From Oleispira sp. (lineage in GTDB: Bacteria; Pseudomonadota; Gammaproteobacteria; Pseudomonadales; Oceanobacteraceae), in the NCBI GenBank assembly GCA_016765295.1, contig JAESQF010000036.1, positions 20,438-84,437 of the forward strand: 64,000 bases of DNA. Direction: 5' to 3'. The notes beneath the pieces were generated by a model. The model was given only the letters and a program-made list of their open reading frames with translations, ran no database searches and was not told the origin of the DNA. Position numbers and translations under genes: made by a program. This document shows positions 55,470 through 64,000 of the stretch, piece by piece. The stretch's first letter is position 1. Every line of letters begins with the position of its first letter.

Positions 55470-55877
55470 TTATGAATTGATAACGTTAAATACCGCACTT
55501 GCTCTGGCGATACGCTTGGAATCCACAAAGAAATAACAATTGGCGAAGGCCATGTTTCTACCGACCTTTTGCACATCGACCGATATTTCTATCCAGTCGC
55601 CTAGTTTTACCGATCCGGCGTAATCTATATTAAGACTTGCAGTGACCATGGGTACAGGTTCTTTGCCTTGAAAAGCTGCATTATAGCCAAGCGCAATATC
55701 TGCAAGGCTACTCAGTACACCACCATGAACTAGGTCTCTAGCATTGCAGTGTTTCCTCTCGGCCCTCAGCCCTATTAATAATTCCGTTTCTGTTTTCTTA
55801 TTATAGATTGGGCCTAATAAATCTAAGAAAGGGCTACTTCTAAATAGAGGTTCAAAGCCTTCTGGTACTTTATTCAT
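55470..55877 (-). CDS. PaaI-like hotdog thioesterase
   Basis: A 135-residue single hotdog-fold acyl-CoA thioesterase. The ARDLVHGGVLSSLADIALG motif carries the family HGG and the downstream Asp, and the ASLNIDYAGSVKLGDWIEI strand is typical. It probably hydrolyses aryl- or acyl-CoA intermediates. It stands alone, with its 3' end about 130 bases from the protease start. Confidence 0.85.
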   Translation of the reverse strand: MNKVPEGFEPLFRSSPFLDLLGPIYNKKTETELLIGLRAERKHCNARDLVHGGVLSSLADIALGYNAAFQGKEPVPMVTASLNIDYAGSVKLGDWIEISVDVQKVGRNMAFANCYFFVDSKRIARASAVFNVINS

Positions 55878-55983
55878 AGTTCATCCTTGATTTTAAAACG
55901 ATGAATAAACCATAAAGGCTTTGGTTAGTTTGTAGAAATTCCTTATTTTAATAGCGGTGTATTCGTTTGGATAATTATTACTC

Positions 55984-56658
55984 CTAATTTGATTCAAGAC
56001 TAATTAGCGTTAAGTGCGCATCTTCGCTAATTACTTTAAGGTCTATAACATCGGCACGTATTAAGTCGCCATCTTTAACCAATTTCCCATTTACTATGGC
56101 TTCACCATTTACTACGTAAACCAGTGTTTCGCCTGTGCGCTTTACTTCGAAATCTTTATACACCAAGCCGGTATCGATTACGGTATGGCTATCAAAGCTT
56201 TTGCTTTGCTCTGGGTTGCCGCCATAAATGCGGTGTAGCTGACCGTCATTGGTATCGTAGATTTTATAAGCCGCGTTGCTGCCAGCCGTTTCTGGTAATG
56301 CCCATACTTGCAATAAACGAGTACGGCTTTCGTCAGGGTTAATCTCATTATGATCAAACCCTTCACCCCCTGCTCGTTGAACTTGCGCTTGATTGGCCAC
56401 CATGGACTGTCCGTGCTCCATTGAACCTTCATGGGTAAGACGCCCTTCTAACATAATGGTGATTACGTCTACTTCAAGATGAGGGTGCATGCCCGATTCG
56501 CCGAAAGGTACATAGCGCGCATCGGCCAAATAAACAAAGTTACCTAGGCCATCCCAAGTATCAGTTTTGCCACCAATTTGGGCATCTTTCACTAGACGGG
56601 TTTCTTCTATTCCGGCAAATCCACCACGAGGTAAGCTGTCACGAGATAATATGTTCAT
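55984..56658 (-). CDS. Pirin family protein
   Basis: A 224-residue bicupin pirin. The metal-binding HPHLEVDVITIMLEG segment (about residues 58-72) and the later SMEHGQSMVANQAQVQRAGGEG strand are as in bacterial pirins, some of which have quercetinase or regulatory roles. It is divergent from a LysR gene, with two GTTC/GAAC-type repeats between them, so it is probably LysR-controlled. Confidence 0.88.
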   Translation of the reverse strand: MNILSRDSLPRGGFAGIEETRLVKDAQIGGKTDTWDGLGNFVYLADARYVPFGESGMHPHLEVDVITIMLEGRLTHEGSMEHGQSMVANQAQVQRAGGEGFDHNEINPDESRTRLLQVWALPETAGSNAAYKIYDTNDGQLHRIYGGNPEQSKSFDSHTVIDTGLVYKDFEVKRTGETLVYVVNGEAIVNGKLVKDGDLIRADVIDLKVISEDAHLTLISLESN

Positions 56659-56712
56659 AATGCATGTCCTTTGCCTTAATCGGCTGTAATTCTATTATTT
56701 TCTCGATTCTTT

Positions 56713-56805
56713 GTTCGAGCAGTTCAAACTGTTAAAGCTATTATAGGCAGTACATATAATTAAAAAATCGAGTAATATTGATCTATTAGTTCGAAAATAC
56801 TGAAC
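56713..56805. promoter_or_regulatory. Two GTTC/GAAC inverted repeats between pirin and LysR genes
   Basis: The repeats are GTTCGAGCAGTTCAAAC at 56713-56729 and GTTCGAAAATACTGAAC at 56789-56805. Both keep a GTTC start, and the second is an exact GTTC-N9-GAAC palindrome. They occupy the divergent promoter region, as LysR operators do. The assignment is by symmetry only. Confidence 0.4.
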
Positions 56806-56844
56806 AATTAACAATACCCTATAAAGACAAATGCACGGAGCACC

Positions 56845-57720
56845 ATGAAACTCACTCTAGACGCCTTAACAGTATTAGATGCCATAGACCGCAAGGGCAG
56901 CTTTGCCAGCGCAGCCCAGGCTTTGTTTCGGGTGCCTTCTACGGTGACCTATACCGTGCAGAAGTTAGAAGAGGATTTGGGCTTTGCCATTTTCAAACGC
57001 GCAGGGCGACGTTCGGTATTAACCCCAGCGGGACAAGTCTTGTTAGATCAAGGACGACAGTTATTAGTCGCCGCCCAAGAAGTGGTGAACAGCGCCCACC
57101 AAGTTAATAGTGGCTGGGAAGCTGAATTGAATATTGCTATCGACACGGTGTGGGATATTCAGCGCTTCTACCCAATATTGGCTGAGTTTCAAAAGCTTAA
57201 TAGCGGCGTACAGGTCAGTATCAGTGAAGAAGTTATGGGAGGAACGCTAGAGGCTATTATTGAGCAGCGAGCTGATATCACCATTGGTGGCCCTCCCCCA
57301 GTTAGCGCTATTCAAGGTATTCAGTTTGAAAGTATTCTTAATAGCCAGTGGCTTTTTGTCGTGGCTAAGGCGCATCCGTTAATGACCCTTCTCTTGCCTT
57401 TAACCGAGCAAGACATTGAACCTTATGTATCGATTGTTATACGCGACTCTGCAACGCAATCGCCCATTCGTGCGCACAGAAGCTTAGGTGCTAGACCTAT
57501 GTTAAGAGTGGCGAATATGGAGCAAAAGATTCAGGCGCAGTTGCAAGGACTTGGGGTGGGATTTTTACCTAAGCACAAAATTCAGCCGCTATTAGACAGC
57601 GGCGAATTGGTGGAATTAGAAATTGAGAAAGATGCGCCAGTCACGCAACAATATTGCGCTTGGCGCAGTACTAATACAGGGCGAGCGGCGCAATGGTTTG
57701 TTGATAAAATATTGGATTAA
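56845..57720 (+). CDS. LysR family transcriptional regulator (pirin divergon)
   Basis: A 291-residue LysR protein. The helix-turn-helix is LDAIDRKGSFASAAQALFRVPSTVT with VQKLEEDLGFAIFKRAGRR, and the effector domain begins LNIAIDTVWDIQRFYPIL. An ACGGAGCACC Shine-Dalgarno supports the ATG. It faces the pirin gene, so it is the likely regulator of it. It resembles YafC/YhaJ-type LysR proteins near pirins in other bacteria, though the ligand is unknown. Confidence 0.9.
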   Translation: MKLTLDALTVLDAIDRKGSFASAAQALFRVPSTVTYTVQKLEEDLGFAIFKRAGRRSVLTPAGQVLLDQGRQLLVAAQEVVNSAHQVNSGWEAELNIAIDTVWDIQRFYPILAEFQKLNSGVQVSISEEVMGGTLEAIIEQRADITIGGPPPVSAIQGIQFESILNSQWLFVVAKAHPLMTLLLPLTEQDIEPYVSIVIRDSATQSPIRAHRSLGARPMLRVANMEQKIQAQLQGLGVGFLPKHKIQPLLDSGELVELEIEKDAPVTQQYCAWRSTNTGRAAQWFVDKILD

Positions 57721-57879
57721 CCGAATAGTCTGGCTTAGTTAACGCATGTGCGGCTAATTAAAAACTGTTCGCTGTATTCCTTATAGATAAGTATTACTTA
57801 CTCTAGGATTAAAATTTTTCGTTTGTCGAGGGGTGGGTATTTTCATTAGGATAGCCGTTCATCTTATTTTGGATTCACA

Positions 57880-58746
57880 ATGTCGATAATACCTACGCCT
57901 TCATGGACACACGAAAAAATACACGCGAATGGCATTCAGTTTCATTATGTGACTGAGGGCGAAGGCCCTTTGATGTTATTCCTGCATGGGTTTCCTGAGT
58001 ACTGGTATAGCTGGCGGCACCAGATTTCTGAGTTCGCAAAAAACTATAAAGTCGTTGCCCTCGATATGCGGGGTTATGGCCAAACGGATCGCCCGCTAGG
58101 AAAAGAAAACTATACCATCGATGTTTTAGTTAATGATATTAAAGAGGTGATAAGCGCACTGGGGTACGAAAAGTGCGTTTTGGTGGGGCATGACTGGGGC
58201 GCGATTATCGCCTGGTATGTCGCAATGAATGCTGAATCTTGTGTGGATAAGTTAATTGTAATGAACGTTCCTCATCCGCAATGCTATATGGAAAATTTAA
58301 ACTTCAAGCAAGTACTAAGGAGCTGGTACATATGGATGTTTCAATTACCTAAGCTACCTGAGCTGTTTGTTAAAGCAAAAGATTTTAAGTGGATAACCGA
58401 TCAGTTTGGCAACGCGGTTAATCCCACGGCGTTTTCGGAAGAGGATTGAAACCGCTACAAGGAAAACGCAGCAATTCCTGGTGCTTTAACAGCCATGCTA
58501 AATTACTATCGGAATTTACCGGCTGAGATGTTGAAGAAGGAAGTTACACCGATCATTCAGGTCCCTACGCTTATGCTTTGGGGTGAGAATGATCCGTATA
58601 CCAGTAAAGATACAACTCAAGGAACAGATAAGTACGTGAAAAATTTAGAGCTTAAGTTCTTGCCGAACTGTAGCCATTGGACACAGCAAGACTGCCCTGA
58701 AGAAGTGAATCGACTTATGAATGATTTTTTGGAATTCATTGCTTAG
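57880..58746 (+). pseudogene. Epoxide-hydrolase-like alpha/beta hydrolase with an in-frame stop
   Basis: A 289-codon alpha/beta hydrolase with a single TGA at 58447-58449. The upstream half has the oxyanion loop HGFPEYWYSWRH and the nucleophile Asp in GHDWGAII; after the stop the same frame continues with NRYKENAAIPGALTAML, a WGENDPY acid region and the catalytic His in NCSHWTQQDC. A tryptophan or another residue would be expected at the stop. The product is inactive unless the stop is read through or is a sequencing error. The 3' end overlaps the convergent binding-protein gene by 11 bases. Confidence 0.88.
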
Positions 58747-59818
58747 CGTGCCCCCATAAAGCTTCAAATCCATACTGATCATCAATGCTTAATATCTTCC
58801 AGGGTATAAAATTATCTTGAAAGTAATCAGGGTTATTTAGCCCAAACTTCTCTACATCTTCGGCAGATAATAATCTTTTAATCGTCAGGTTAACAGGAAA
58901 CTGTCTGATATCACGCACATAGGCTACTTGCATATCAGGCCCAATAGAATAATTAATCCATTCTTCAGCAATGCGTTTTAATATTGGCTGATTCTCCAAA
59001 GAGTAACCAATTAGCCAGTTATCAATCCAGCCCGTCACGCCCTCTTTAGGTGAAGCAAATTTCCATTTTTCACTTGTTTTATTTAATTCACTAAAAGAGA
59101 AGCCCCAAGCAGTGGCAAGCGCTAAATCTTTAATATCCTCTACTTTATCGACACCCACCCAGTATGACTTCGCATTTGACGCCAGCATCGCAAGGCGCTG
59201 CTTAAACTCTTCACTATCACGCAGAACGGAAAACTCGAATATCTCTGATTTTTCATAACCCATCGCCAACGCCGTAATATAAATATTAGCCTCATGATAA
59301 TCGGCACTTATCGCATATTTATCTGCATACTTAGGGTCCCAAAATATATCCCAAGATTTCGGTTCTTCTTTAATAATCTCAGTATTATAGGCAAGTCCAT
59401 AGTGCCCATAAACAATTGGAACACCATAAACCAAACCGTCTTTGGTTATATAATCTGCCTTTTTAAGAGCCGGTATTATATGTTGATAATTCGGAATATT
59501 ACCTAGATTGATAGGCAGTACTAGTTTCTGTTCAATGAAGGCCCAATGGGCAGATTTTGGAATGTTATGGGCAGGGCTGATTAGGTCGAAGTCTTTACCA
59601 CGAATGCCATCAAAGAATTCTTGAGGGTCAGAAACGTTAGTCACGCTAACCTTCAAATCAAGTTGATACTTTTGTTTTATATATTGTTCAAACTTCTTTG
59701 TATACTGGTCAGTCGCATAACCTTCCCAGCACAGGATTCTTAAATCTTCAGCCCAAGCTAAAGAGATTGAACACGCTAGTATCAGAAAGGATCGAATCAA
59801 TACATTAATATGCCTCAT
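58736..59818 (-). CDS. Periplasmic PotD-like extracellular solute-binding protein
   Basis: A 360-residue secreted binding protein with a signal peptide (SFLILACSISLAWA, cleavage near residue 23) followed by DLRILCWEGYATDQYTKKFEQ, a PotD/spermidine-type first strand, and the late WIDNWLIGYSLEN and NPDYFQDNFIPWK segments. No permease or ATPase genes follow, so it is an orphan, perhaps a sensor or donor for a system encoded elsewhere. Polyamine is the most likely ligand class but is not shown. Confidence 0.8.
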   Translation of the reverse strand: MRHINVLIRSFLILACSISLAWAEDLRILCWEGYATDQYTKKFEQYIKQKYQLDLKVSVTNVSDPQEFFDGIRGKDFDLISPAHNIPKSAHWAFIEQKLVLPINLGNIPNYQHIIPALKKADYITKDGLVYGVPIVYGHYGLAYNTEIIKEEPKSWDIFWDPKYADKYAISADYHEANIYITALAMGYEKSEIFEFSVLRDSEEFKQRLAMLASNAKSYWVGVDKVEDIKDLALATAWGFSFSELNKTSEKWKFASPKEGVTGWIDNWLIGYSLENQPILKRIAEEWINYSIGPDMQVAYVRDIRQFPVNLTIKRLLSAEDVEKFGLNNPDYFQDNFIPWKILSIDDQYGFEALWGHAKQ

Positions 59819-59881
59819 GAAGATGCCTCATGATCGTACCTGATATCAAATAATGTATGAAATTGTAGTTGAATCATCTAA

Positions 59882-59907
59882 AACCTGACTGTCACTTTAG
59901 TCAGGTT
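59882..59907 (-). terminator. Hairpin terminator after the ABM-family gene
   Basis: Arms AACCTGACT/AGTCAGGTT (9 bp) with an 8-base loop. On the minus strand it is followed by TTTTAG, downstream of the ABM gene and upstream of the binding-protein gene. Confidence 0.6.
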
Positions 59908-59979
59908 AACCAGCTTAATACTATACGTTCACATATGAATTATTTTTGTTCTGTTATATGAGAAGTAACATCATATTAT

Positions 59980-60285
59980 TTAATTAGAAATTCCATTAAA
60001 TTCTTCTGTATTAAAATATCGAATCACAGGCGGTGAATTAAAGGTAGCGGCTAGCTCATTCATCACTCCGGTTTCAGTTCGCCAATCTAAATAAGCATGG
60101 TAATCATTAATAGATTGCCATTCTTCATAGAAAACCACCTGATTGGTATCTTGCTCACTATGAATGGAAATACTGATAAACCCAGTATACTTTCTGGTTT
60201 CTGGTAAATACTTAGCCAGTAGCGTTAATAATTGTGATTTACCTTCAGGCTTTACATCGGCTTCTAATATAACAGTGATACTCAT
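59980..60285 (-). CDS. ABM-family (antibiotic biosynthesis monooxygenase-like) protein
   Basis: A 101-residue dimeric ferredoxin-like fold protein: ITVILEADVKPEGKSQLLTLL start, RKYTGFISISIHSEQDTNQVVFYEEWQSINDYHAYLDWR core. Such proteins catalyse heme or quinol-type oxidation, or have no known enzymatic role. It is monocistronic between two hairpins, near an AraC regulator on the same strand. Confidence 0.85.
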   Translation of the reverse strand: MSITVILEADVKPEGKSQLLTLLAKYLPETRKYTGFISISIHSEQDTNQVVFYEEWQSINDYHAYLDWRTETGVMNELAATFNSPPVIRYFNTEEFNGISN

Positions 60286-60302
60286 ATTGCGTCCTGTGAA
60301 TA

Positions 60303-60320
60303 CATGATAAAAACATCATG
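60303..60320. promoter_or_regulatory. CATGAT-N6-ATCATG palindrome upstream of the ABM gene
   Basis: A perfect inverted repeat lies 18 bases before the ABM start. It may be an operator for the adjacent AraC-type regulator, but AraC sites are usually direct repeats, so the regulator could be another protein. Confidence 0.3.
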
Positions 60321-60406
60321 ATATATCCTTCCAAAAACACATCTACTCTGAAAAAGTCAAAAGTATTCAATTCCTGTCAAAACAACTATTATATTTTTCC
60401 TTTGAT

Positions 60407-61255
60407 TTATTCCTTTGGTGTTTTTCCATGAATCGATCGATAAGCTTTAATGAAGTGCGATACATTGCTATAGCCGACTTCAAGAGCGCAGTTGGTTACA
60501 TTTGAACCATTCGCTAAAAGTTTGTTGGCCTCGAACATCTTTTGTTCTATTAACCACTGCTTAGGAGGCTTCCCATATTTTCTTTTAAACTCTCGGTTAA
60601 ATGTAGATAAGCTTCTACCACTAAGATTAGCAAAGTCGGAAACGGTTAGATTATTTTTATAATTTTCTAGCATTAGCGACGTCATATTTCGCTTTCGTTT
60701 GCGCTGCTCAGATATTTCAAGAGTTTCGGTAATATCATTTCGGCTATCTATATCAACCAAATACAGAAACTCAAGAATTTTTAATTTTAAAAGTTCTCGA
60801 TTATTATCTAAATCAGAATATACATTTGTTAATGCCTTGAAATAATGACTGATACTGGCATTGGCCTGCAATTTACAAATAGAAGGTATGATAGGGCTCG
60901 CTATGTCTTTGCATTTAACTTTAGCGTTTAAAAACACATCAATAATATCATGCTCAATAAATATCAAATAGAGTTCAATAGTGTCATCCACGGTAACAAA
61001 ATCAGAAATAAGGTAAGTGTCTCTAGGCATAAATAACATTTCACCAGGTCGCGTCATTATTGAGCTACCATCACTAGCCTGCACCCCTACTTCTCCCTCT
61101 AAAACATATATAAAGCAGTGCGAGGTTGCTATTTTTTCTTGATGTAATAAAGAACGGCTCAATTTTTTAAATAAAATACATGATTGGTTATCATGAAGTA
61201 TTTTCTCGACCCCAGGATAAGCGTATAACGCTTTTGGTAATGTCTGGTATTTCAT
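60407..61255 (-). CDS. AraC family transcriptional regulator
   Basis: A protein of about 282 residues. The N-terminal half is a cupin-like sensor (LEGEVGVQASDGSSIMTRPGE) and the C-terminal half an AraC helix-turn-helix (VSDFANLSGRSLSTFNREFKR, CALEVGYSNVSHFIKAYRSI). The frame is open to 61393, but the ATG at 61255 (MKYQTLP) has GGA six bases upstream and gives the usual N terminus, so that start was preferred; MMM allows nearby alternatives. It is divergent from the persulfide dioxygenase gene, whose regulator it may be. Confidence 0.8.
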   Translation of the reverse strand: MKYQTLPKALYAYPGVEKILHDNQSCILFKKLSRSLLHQEKIATSHCFIYVLEGEVGVQASDGSSIMTRPGEMLFMPRDTYLISDFVTVDDTIELYLIFIEHDIIDVFLNAKVKCKDIASPIIPSICKLQANASISHYFKALTNVYSDLDNNRELLKLKILEFLYLVDIDSRNDITETLEISEQRKRKRNMTSLMLENYKNNLTVSDFANLSGRSLSTFNREFKRKYGKPPKQWLIEQKMFEANKLLANGSNVTNCALEVGYSNVSHFIKAYRSIHGKTPKE

Positions 61256-61419
61256 CATCATTCCGCGACTTCTATCAGAGATGGCGACGACAATATATTT
61301 ACTGCTGGCCTTTGTCAAAAGTCTTCCATGAGGGATTAAATACAGGCACTCATCAATATTAATGCTGAAGACAGTGACTATACTTTTAACCATGCATTCA
61401 TAAGATCGGATATATCACG

Positions 61420-62487
61420 ATGCCAATCGCCAGCCGCCTGAGTTCTTTATCGGTTAAACAAATGTTTGATCGTGATAGCTGTACTTACACTTATCTGCTG
61501 ATAGATCCAAAAACTCACGAAGGTGTGATTATTGATGCGGTTAAAGAGCAACTAGAACGTGACTTACAATGTATTGAAGAGCTGGGGGTTGAGCTTCTAT
61601 ATTGTATTGAAACCCATGTTCATGCTGATCATGTCACTTCTGCGGGTTCAATCCGGCAAAAAACCGGTGCGCAGATTGCTTACAGCCAAGCGGCTGCCAT
61701 TAAGTCAATCGATGCTGAGCTGAAAGATGGTGATGAACTTACTATTGGCGGGCATAGTATTAGGGCAATAAGCACACCAGGGCATACTCATGGTTGCATG
61801 AGTTTTTATGTCGAGGGTATGGTTTTTACCGGTGACTGCTTATTAATTAGGGGCTGTGGCCGTACTGATTTTCAACAGGGTGACTCGAAAGATTTGTACC
61901 ATAGCATCACCGAAAAACTGTTTACCTTGCCAGATGAAACGATTGTTTATCCAGGACATGATTATAAGGGTAAAACCTGTTCAACCATTGCCGAAGAAAA
62001 ACAGTGGAACCCTAGAGTGGGTGAAAAAAACTCACTCGATGATTTTTTACAGATTATGAACAACCTGAATCTATGCCTACCCAAAAAAATCAATGAAGCC
62101 GTTCCCGCGAATACAGACTGCGGTATTAACTTTCATCCAAATGCTTTTATTCATGATAATTTCTCGATGGTAGCGCTTTACAAAGTTTGGCAGCTGCAAC
62201 TAGAAGAACAACACCACAACACGTTAATCATCGATAATCGCACACCAGAGGAGTTCTCGGCAGGGCATATTCCTCGTAGTCAAAACATACCTTTTGGGAC
62301 CGAATCGCAACACTTGAAAAAGTTAAAAAGCTTTAATCATATTTACATCTACTGCCATTCTGGACGTAGATCCCAAACAGCATTGACCAGTTTATCCATT
62401 ATGGGACTGAACAATATTACCTGCGTGAGCCATTCAGGCTTACCCGAATGGATTGACTTGGGCTATCCCATAGAAAGGTCTATATAA
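61420..62487 (+). CDS. Persulfide dioxygenase-rhodanese fusion (ETHE1-like)
   Basis: A 355-residue two-domain enzyme. Residues 1-230 are a metallo-beta-lactamase fold with ETHE1 motifs: THVHADHVT, GHTHG, GDCLLIRGCGRTDFQQGD and YPGHDY. Residues about 260-352 are a rhodanese domain with LIIDNRTPEEFSAGHIP and the active-site Cys in YCHSGRRSQ. The fusion oxidises glutathione persulfide to sulfite and can shuttle sulfane sulfur. It is divergent from the AraC gene. Fusions of this type are known in proteobacteria as PRF proteins. Confidence 0.9.
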   Translation: MPIASRLSSLSVKQMFDRDSCTYTYLLIDPKTHEGVIIDAVKEQLERDLQCIEELGVELLYCIETHVHADHVTSAGSIRQKTGAQIAYSQAAAIKSIDAELKDGDELTIGGHSIRAISTPGHTHGCMSFYVEGMVFTGDCLLIRGCGRTDFQQGDSKDLYHSITEKLFTLPDETIVYPGHDYKGKTCSTIAEEKQWNPRVGEKNSLDDFLQIMNNLNLCLPKKINEAVPANTDCGINFHPNAFIHDNFSMVALYKVWQLQLEEQHHNTLIIDNRTPEEFSAGHIPRSQNIPFGTESQHLKKLKSFNHIYIYCHSGRRSQTALTSLSIMGLNNITCVSHSGLPEWIDLGYPIERSI

Positions 62488-62801
62488 CCTACCTTGCTGA
62501 TCATAAAATAACCATAACTGAGCAATTACTCTAATTTTCTTGCTTTAGCCTTCTATCTTTGATTATATGCGCGCCTTGATTTGCTGTGACACTGTAATCC
62601 CTTTTCTCAATAATCATAAAATGCCTATTGAGAGCAAGACTAAGCCCTAGATATTATGAAAAACACATAACAAAAACAGCTAATTTTTATCTAGAACTTA
62701 AACCGCGCTGCCACAGAATATTAATATAATTATTATAATATTAATTCTTTTAAGAGTTCTCGTCGTTGAGATGAAGTTAAAGAAATTAAAGGTTCCAAAA
62801 G
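62488..62801. other. AT-rich intergenic region before the GMC oxidoreductase
   Basis: These 314 bases hold no coding frame. An inverted repeat of ATTAATAT and ATATTAAT (62720-62727 and 62738-62745) lies 55-80 bases before the oxidoreductase start, where a promoter would be. No clear terminator was seen for the persulfide dioxygenase gene. Confidence 0.5.
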
Positions 62802-64000
62802 ATGAAACGTAGATCATTCCTTAAAGCTGCCGGTGCCGCGAGTGCTGCCACTGCTTTACCTGTTATCAGTAGCAAAGCCTCAGCCCATACTCCAGAAGAA
62901 AAATACCGCGCCTGTATCCCTGAATTATTCGACCCCGTTGCTAAGCCTCCGGCTTATACCCCGGCGTTGGTAATTGGTTCTGGTTTTGGTGGTGCAATTT
63001 CTGCTTATCGTTTAGCCCAAGCTGGCATTGAAACAACGGTATTAGAGCGTGGCCTGCGCTGGCCTATGGACCATAGCCGTGATATTCACTCGGGTGATTT
63101 TGCCCCGGATGGCAGAGCGTATTGGCATAGAACTGAGATTACCCATTTAACCGGTTTGAGCTTTAGTTTTGATAAGTTTGCCGGGATTTTAGACGTAACC
63201 GATTACGAACATATTTCTGTTTGGCGTGGTGCTTGTGTCGGTGGTGGTTCAAAAGTATTTACTGGGGTAATGATTCAGCCAGAACGCGAATACTTTGAAG
63301 AGATCTTTGCCGATAACGTTGATTATGAAGAGATGCGTGATACTTATTATCCGCGTGTAAAAGAGATGTTAAACCTTAGCCCGCTACCGGATGATTTATA
63401 CAAGAAATCCGCTTGGGGCCATTCACGTGTTTGGGATAAGCAAGCGCGCGCTGCGGGTTATACCCCGGAAGCAATTGATGGTATTTGGAATTGGGATGTT
63501 GTCCGTAAAGAGTCTCGTTTCTGGAACCGCCGCTCAGCAACTGTGGGTGAAAGTAACCACGGTAATGCCAACGGCGCTAAGTTTGATGTGACGCAAAACT
63601 ATTTAAAATACGCTGAAGAAAGCGGTTTTACTAAAGTGTATTCCGGTACTCAGGTTAAAGGCATTAGCCAAGATGCGAATGGTATTTATCTGGTTGAAGT
63701 TGAACAGATGGATCCGATGGGTGAAATTCTTGATACCTATACTTTGAGCTGTGGTCGTTTGTTTATGGCAGCTGGGTCTATTGGTACCACTGAGTTATTG
63801 CTGCGTGCTCGTGAGCGTGGGGATTTGCCAAACTTGAATGAACATGTGGGTGAAGGCTGGGGAACTAACGGTGATGCTGCGGCTATTCGTTCGTTGGCGC
63901 CATCTTGGGGTCTTACACAGGCAACTCCATCCGCCAGTAAAATTCATGATACGTCTTTTAACATGCCGGTTACCCTGGAAAATTGGTACGCGATTCAAGT
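62802..64000 (+). CDS. Tat-exported GMC oxidoreductase, cholesterol-oxidase-like (5' part)
   Basis: The gene runs off the window; 399 codons are visible. The N terminus is a twin-arginine signal (KRRSFLKAAGAAS, SKASAHTP). The FAD-binding GSGFGGAISAYRLAQAG and a later GSIGTTELLLRA segment, with GEGWGTNGD, fit the GMC/cholesterol-oxidase family. Tat export suggests a folded flavoprotein acting in the periplasm on sterols or other alcohols. It may relate to the sterol-desaturase-family gene at 8 kb, but no direct link is seen. Confidence 0.88.
   Translation, partial: MKRRSFLKAAGAASAATALPVISSKASAHTPEEKYRACIPELFDPVAKPPAYTPALVIGSGFGGAISAYRLAQAGIETTVLERGLRWPMDHSRDIHSGDFAPDGRAYWHRTEITHLTGLSFSFDKFAGILDVTDYEHISVWRGACVGGGSKVFTGVMIQPEREYFEEIFADNVDYEEMRDTYYPRVKEMLNLSPLPDDLYKKSAWGHSRVWDKQARAAGYTPEAIDGIWNWDVVRKESRFWNRRSATVGESNHGNANGAKFDVTQNYLKYAEESGFTKVYSGTQVKGISQDANGIYLVEVEQMDPMGEILDTYTLSCGRLFMAAGSIGTTELLLRARERGDLPNLNEHVGEGWGTNGDAAAIRSLAPSWGLTQATPSASKIHDTSFNMPVTLENWYAIQ

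Noticed and set aside
58447..58449. Selenocysteine codon in the epoxide-hydrolase-like gene
   Set aside because: No selenocysteine element or known selenoprotein family was seen and the position is a non-catalytic helix, so a mutated tryptophan codon is more likely.
61256..61393. The longer N terminus of the AraC regulator
   Set aside because: No ribosome site precedes it and the added residues do not look like the family.

Overview
The window looks like chromosome from a marine-type gammaproteobacterium. The base composition is moderately AT-rich, and the gene families fit: a creBCD locus, an RND pump, TonB/Fur iron uptake, DUF1329, NIT-domain signalling, GlxA- and LysR-type regulators. The exact genus cannot be read from the sequence. 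No rRNA, tRNA, complete insertion sequence or CRISPR array was seen.

Layout. 0-7 kb: a minus-strand gene train with gaps of at most 23 bases: RND periplasmic adaptor, RND permease, DUF3313 lipoprotein, MarC membrane protein, DUF5329 protein and an AlkD-like DNA repair protein. 7.4-10.9 kb: a GNAT-like protein coupled to a sterol-desaturase-family hydroxylase, a GlxA-type regulator and a RimJ/RimL-like acetyltransferase. 11-19 kb: an envelope-stress block with DUF4824-like and DUF2157-like membrane proteins, creD, creC, creB, an Nramp-like transporter with altered ion-site motifs, and a methyltransferase. 19-29.7 kb: a signalling block with a DUF1329 protein overlapping a hybrid kinase, a chemoreceptor, a degenerate GGDEF-EAL protein, and a divergent NIT-PAS-PAS kinase with its NarL-type regulator. 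29.9-35.8 kb: a phosphoesterase, then a TonB receptor and a flavin/2Fe-2S reductase plus membrane-protein pair. Both sides carry a Fur-box-like site, which suggests iron regulation. 35.9-41.1 kb: one 1735-residue protein (pseudokinase, AAA ATPase, TPR-like region, GAF, histidine kinase), with a 71-codon ORF tail-to-tail.

41.5-47.9 kb: a small operon (lipoprotein, DCC, DoxX, DUF4124/EF-hand, GNAT), an A-rich pair resembling a peptidoglycan-targeting effector and its exported immunity protein, and a LysR/GST divergon in which the GST is frameshifted. 48-50.8 kb: an anti-phage type deaminase (AvcD-like) followed 15 bases later by a McrA-like HNH nuclease. This is the best candidate for a defence system, with a 560-base upstream region that holds no intact gene. 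50.8-58.7 kb: GlxA/isochorismatase and LysR/pirin divergons, an M4-like PKD-containing metalloprotease, a PaaI thioesterase, and an epoxide-hydrolase-like gene with an in-frame TGA. 58.7-64 kb: a PotD-like binding protein, an ABM-family protein, an AraC regulator divergent from a persulfide dioxygenase-rhodanese fusion, and the start of a Tat-exported GMC oxidoreductase that runs off the end.

Themes: many regulators sit divergently beside their likely targets. Several genes carry in-phase short tandem repeats (creC twice, the giant kinase, the DUF4824-like gene, the M4 protease). Two enzymes of apparent detoxification function are disrupted.
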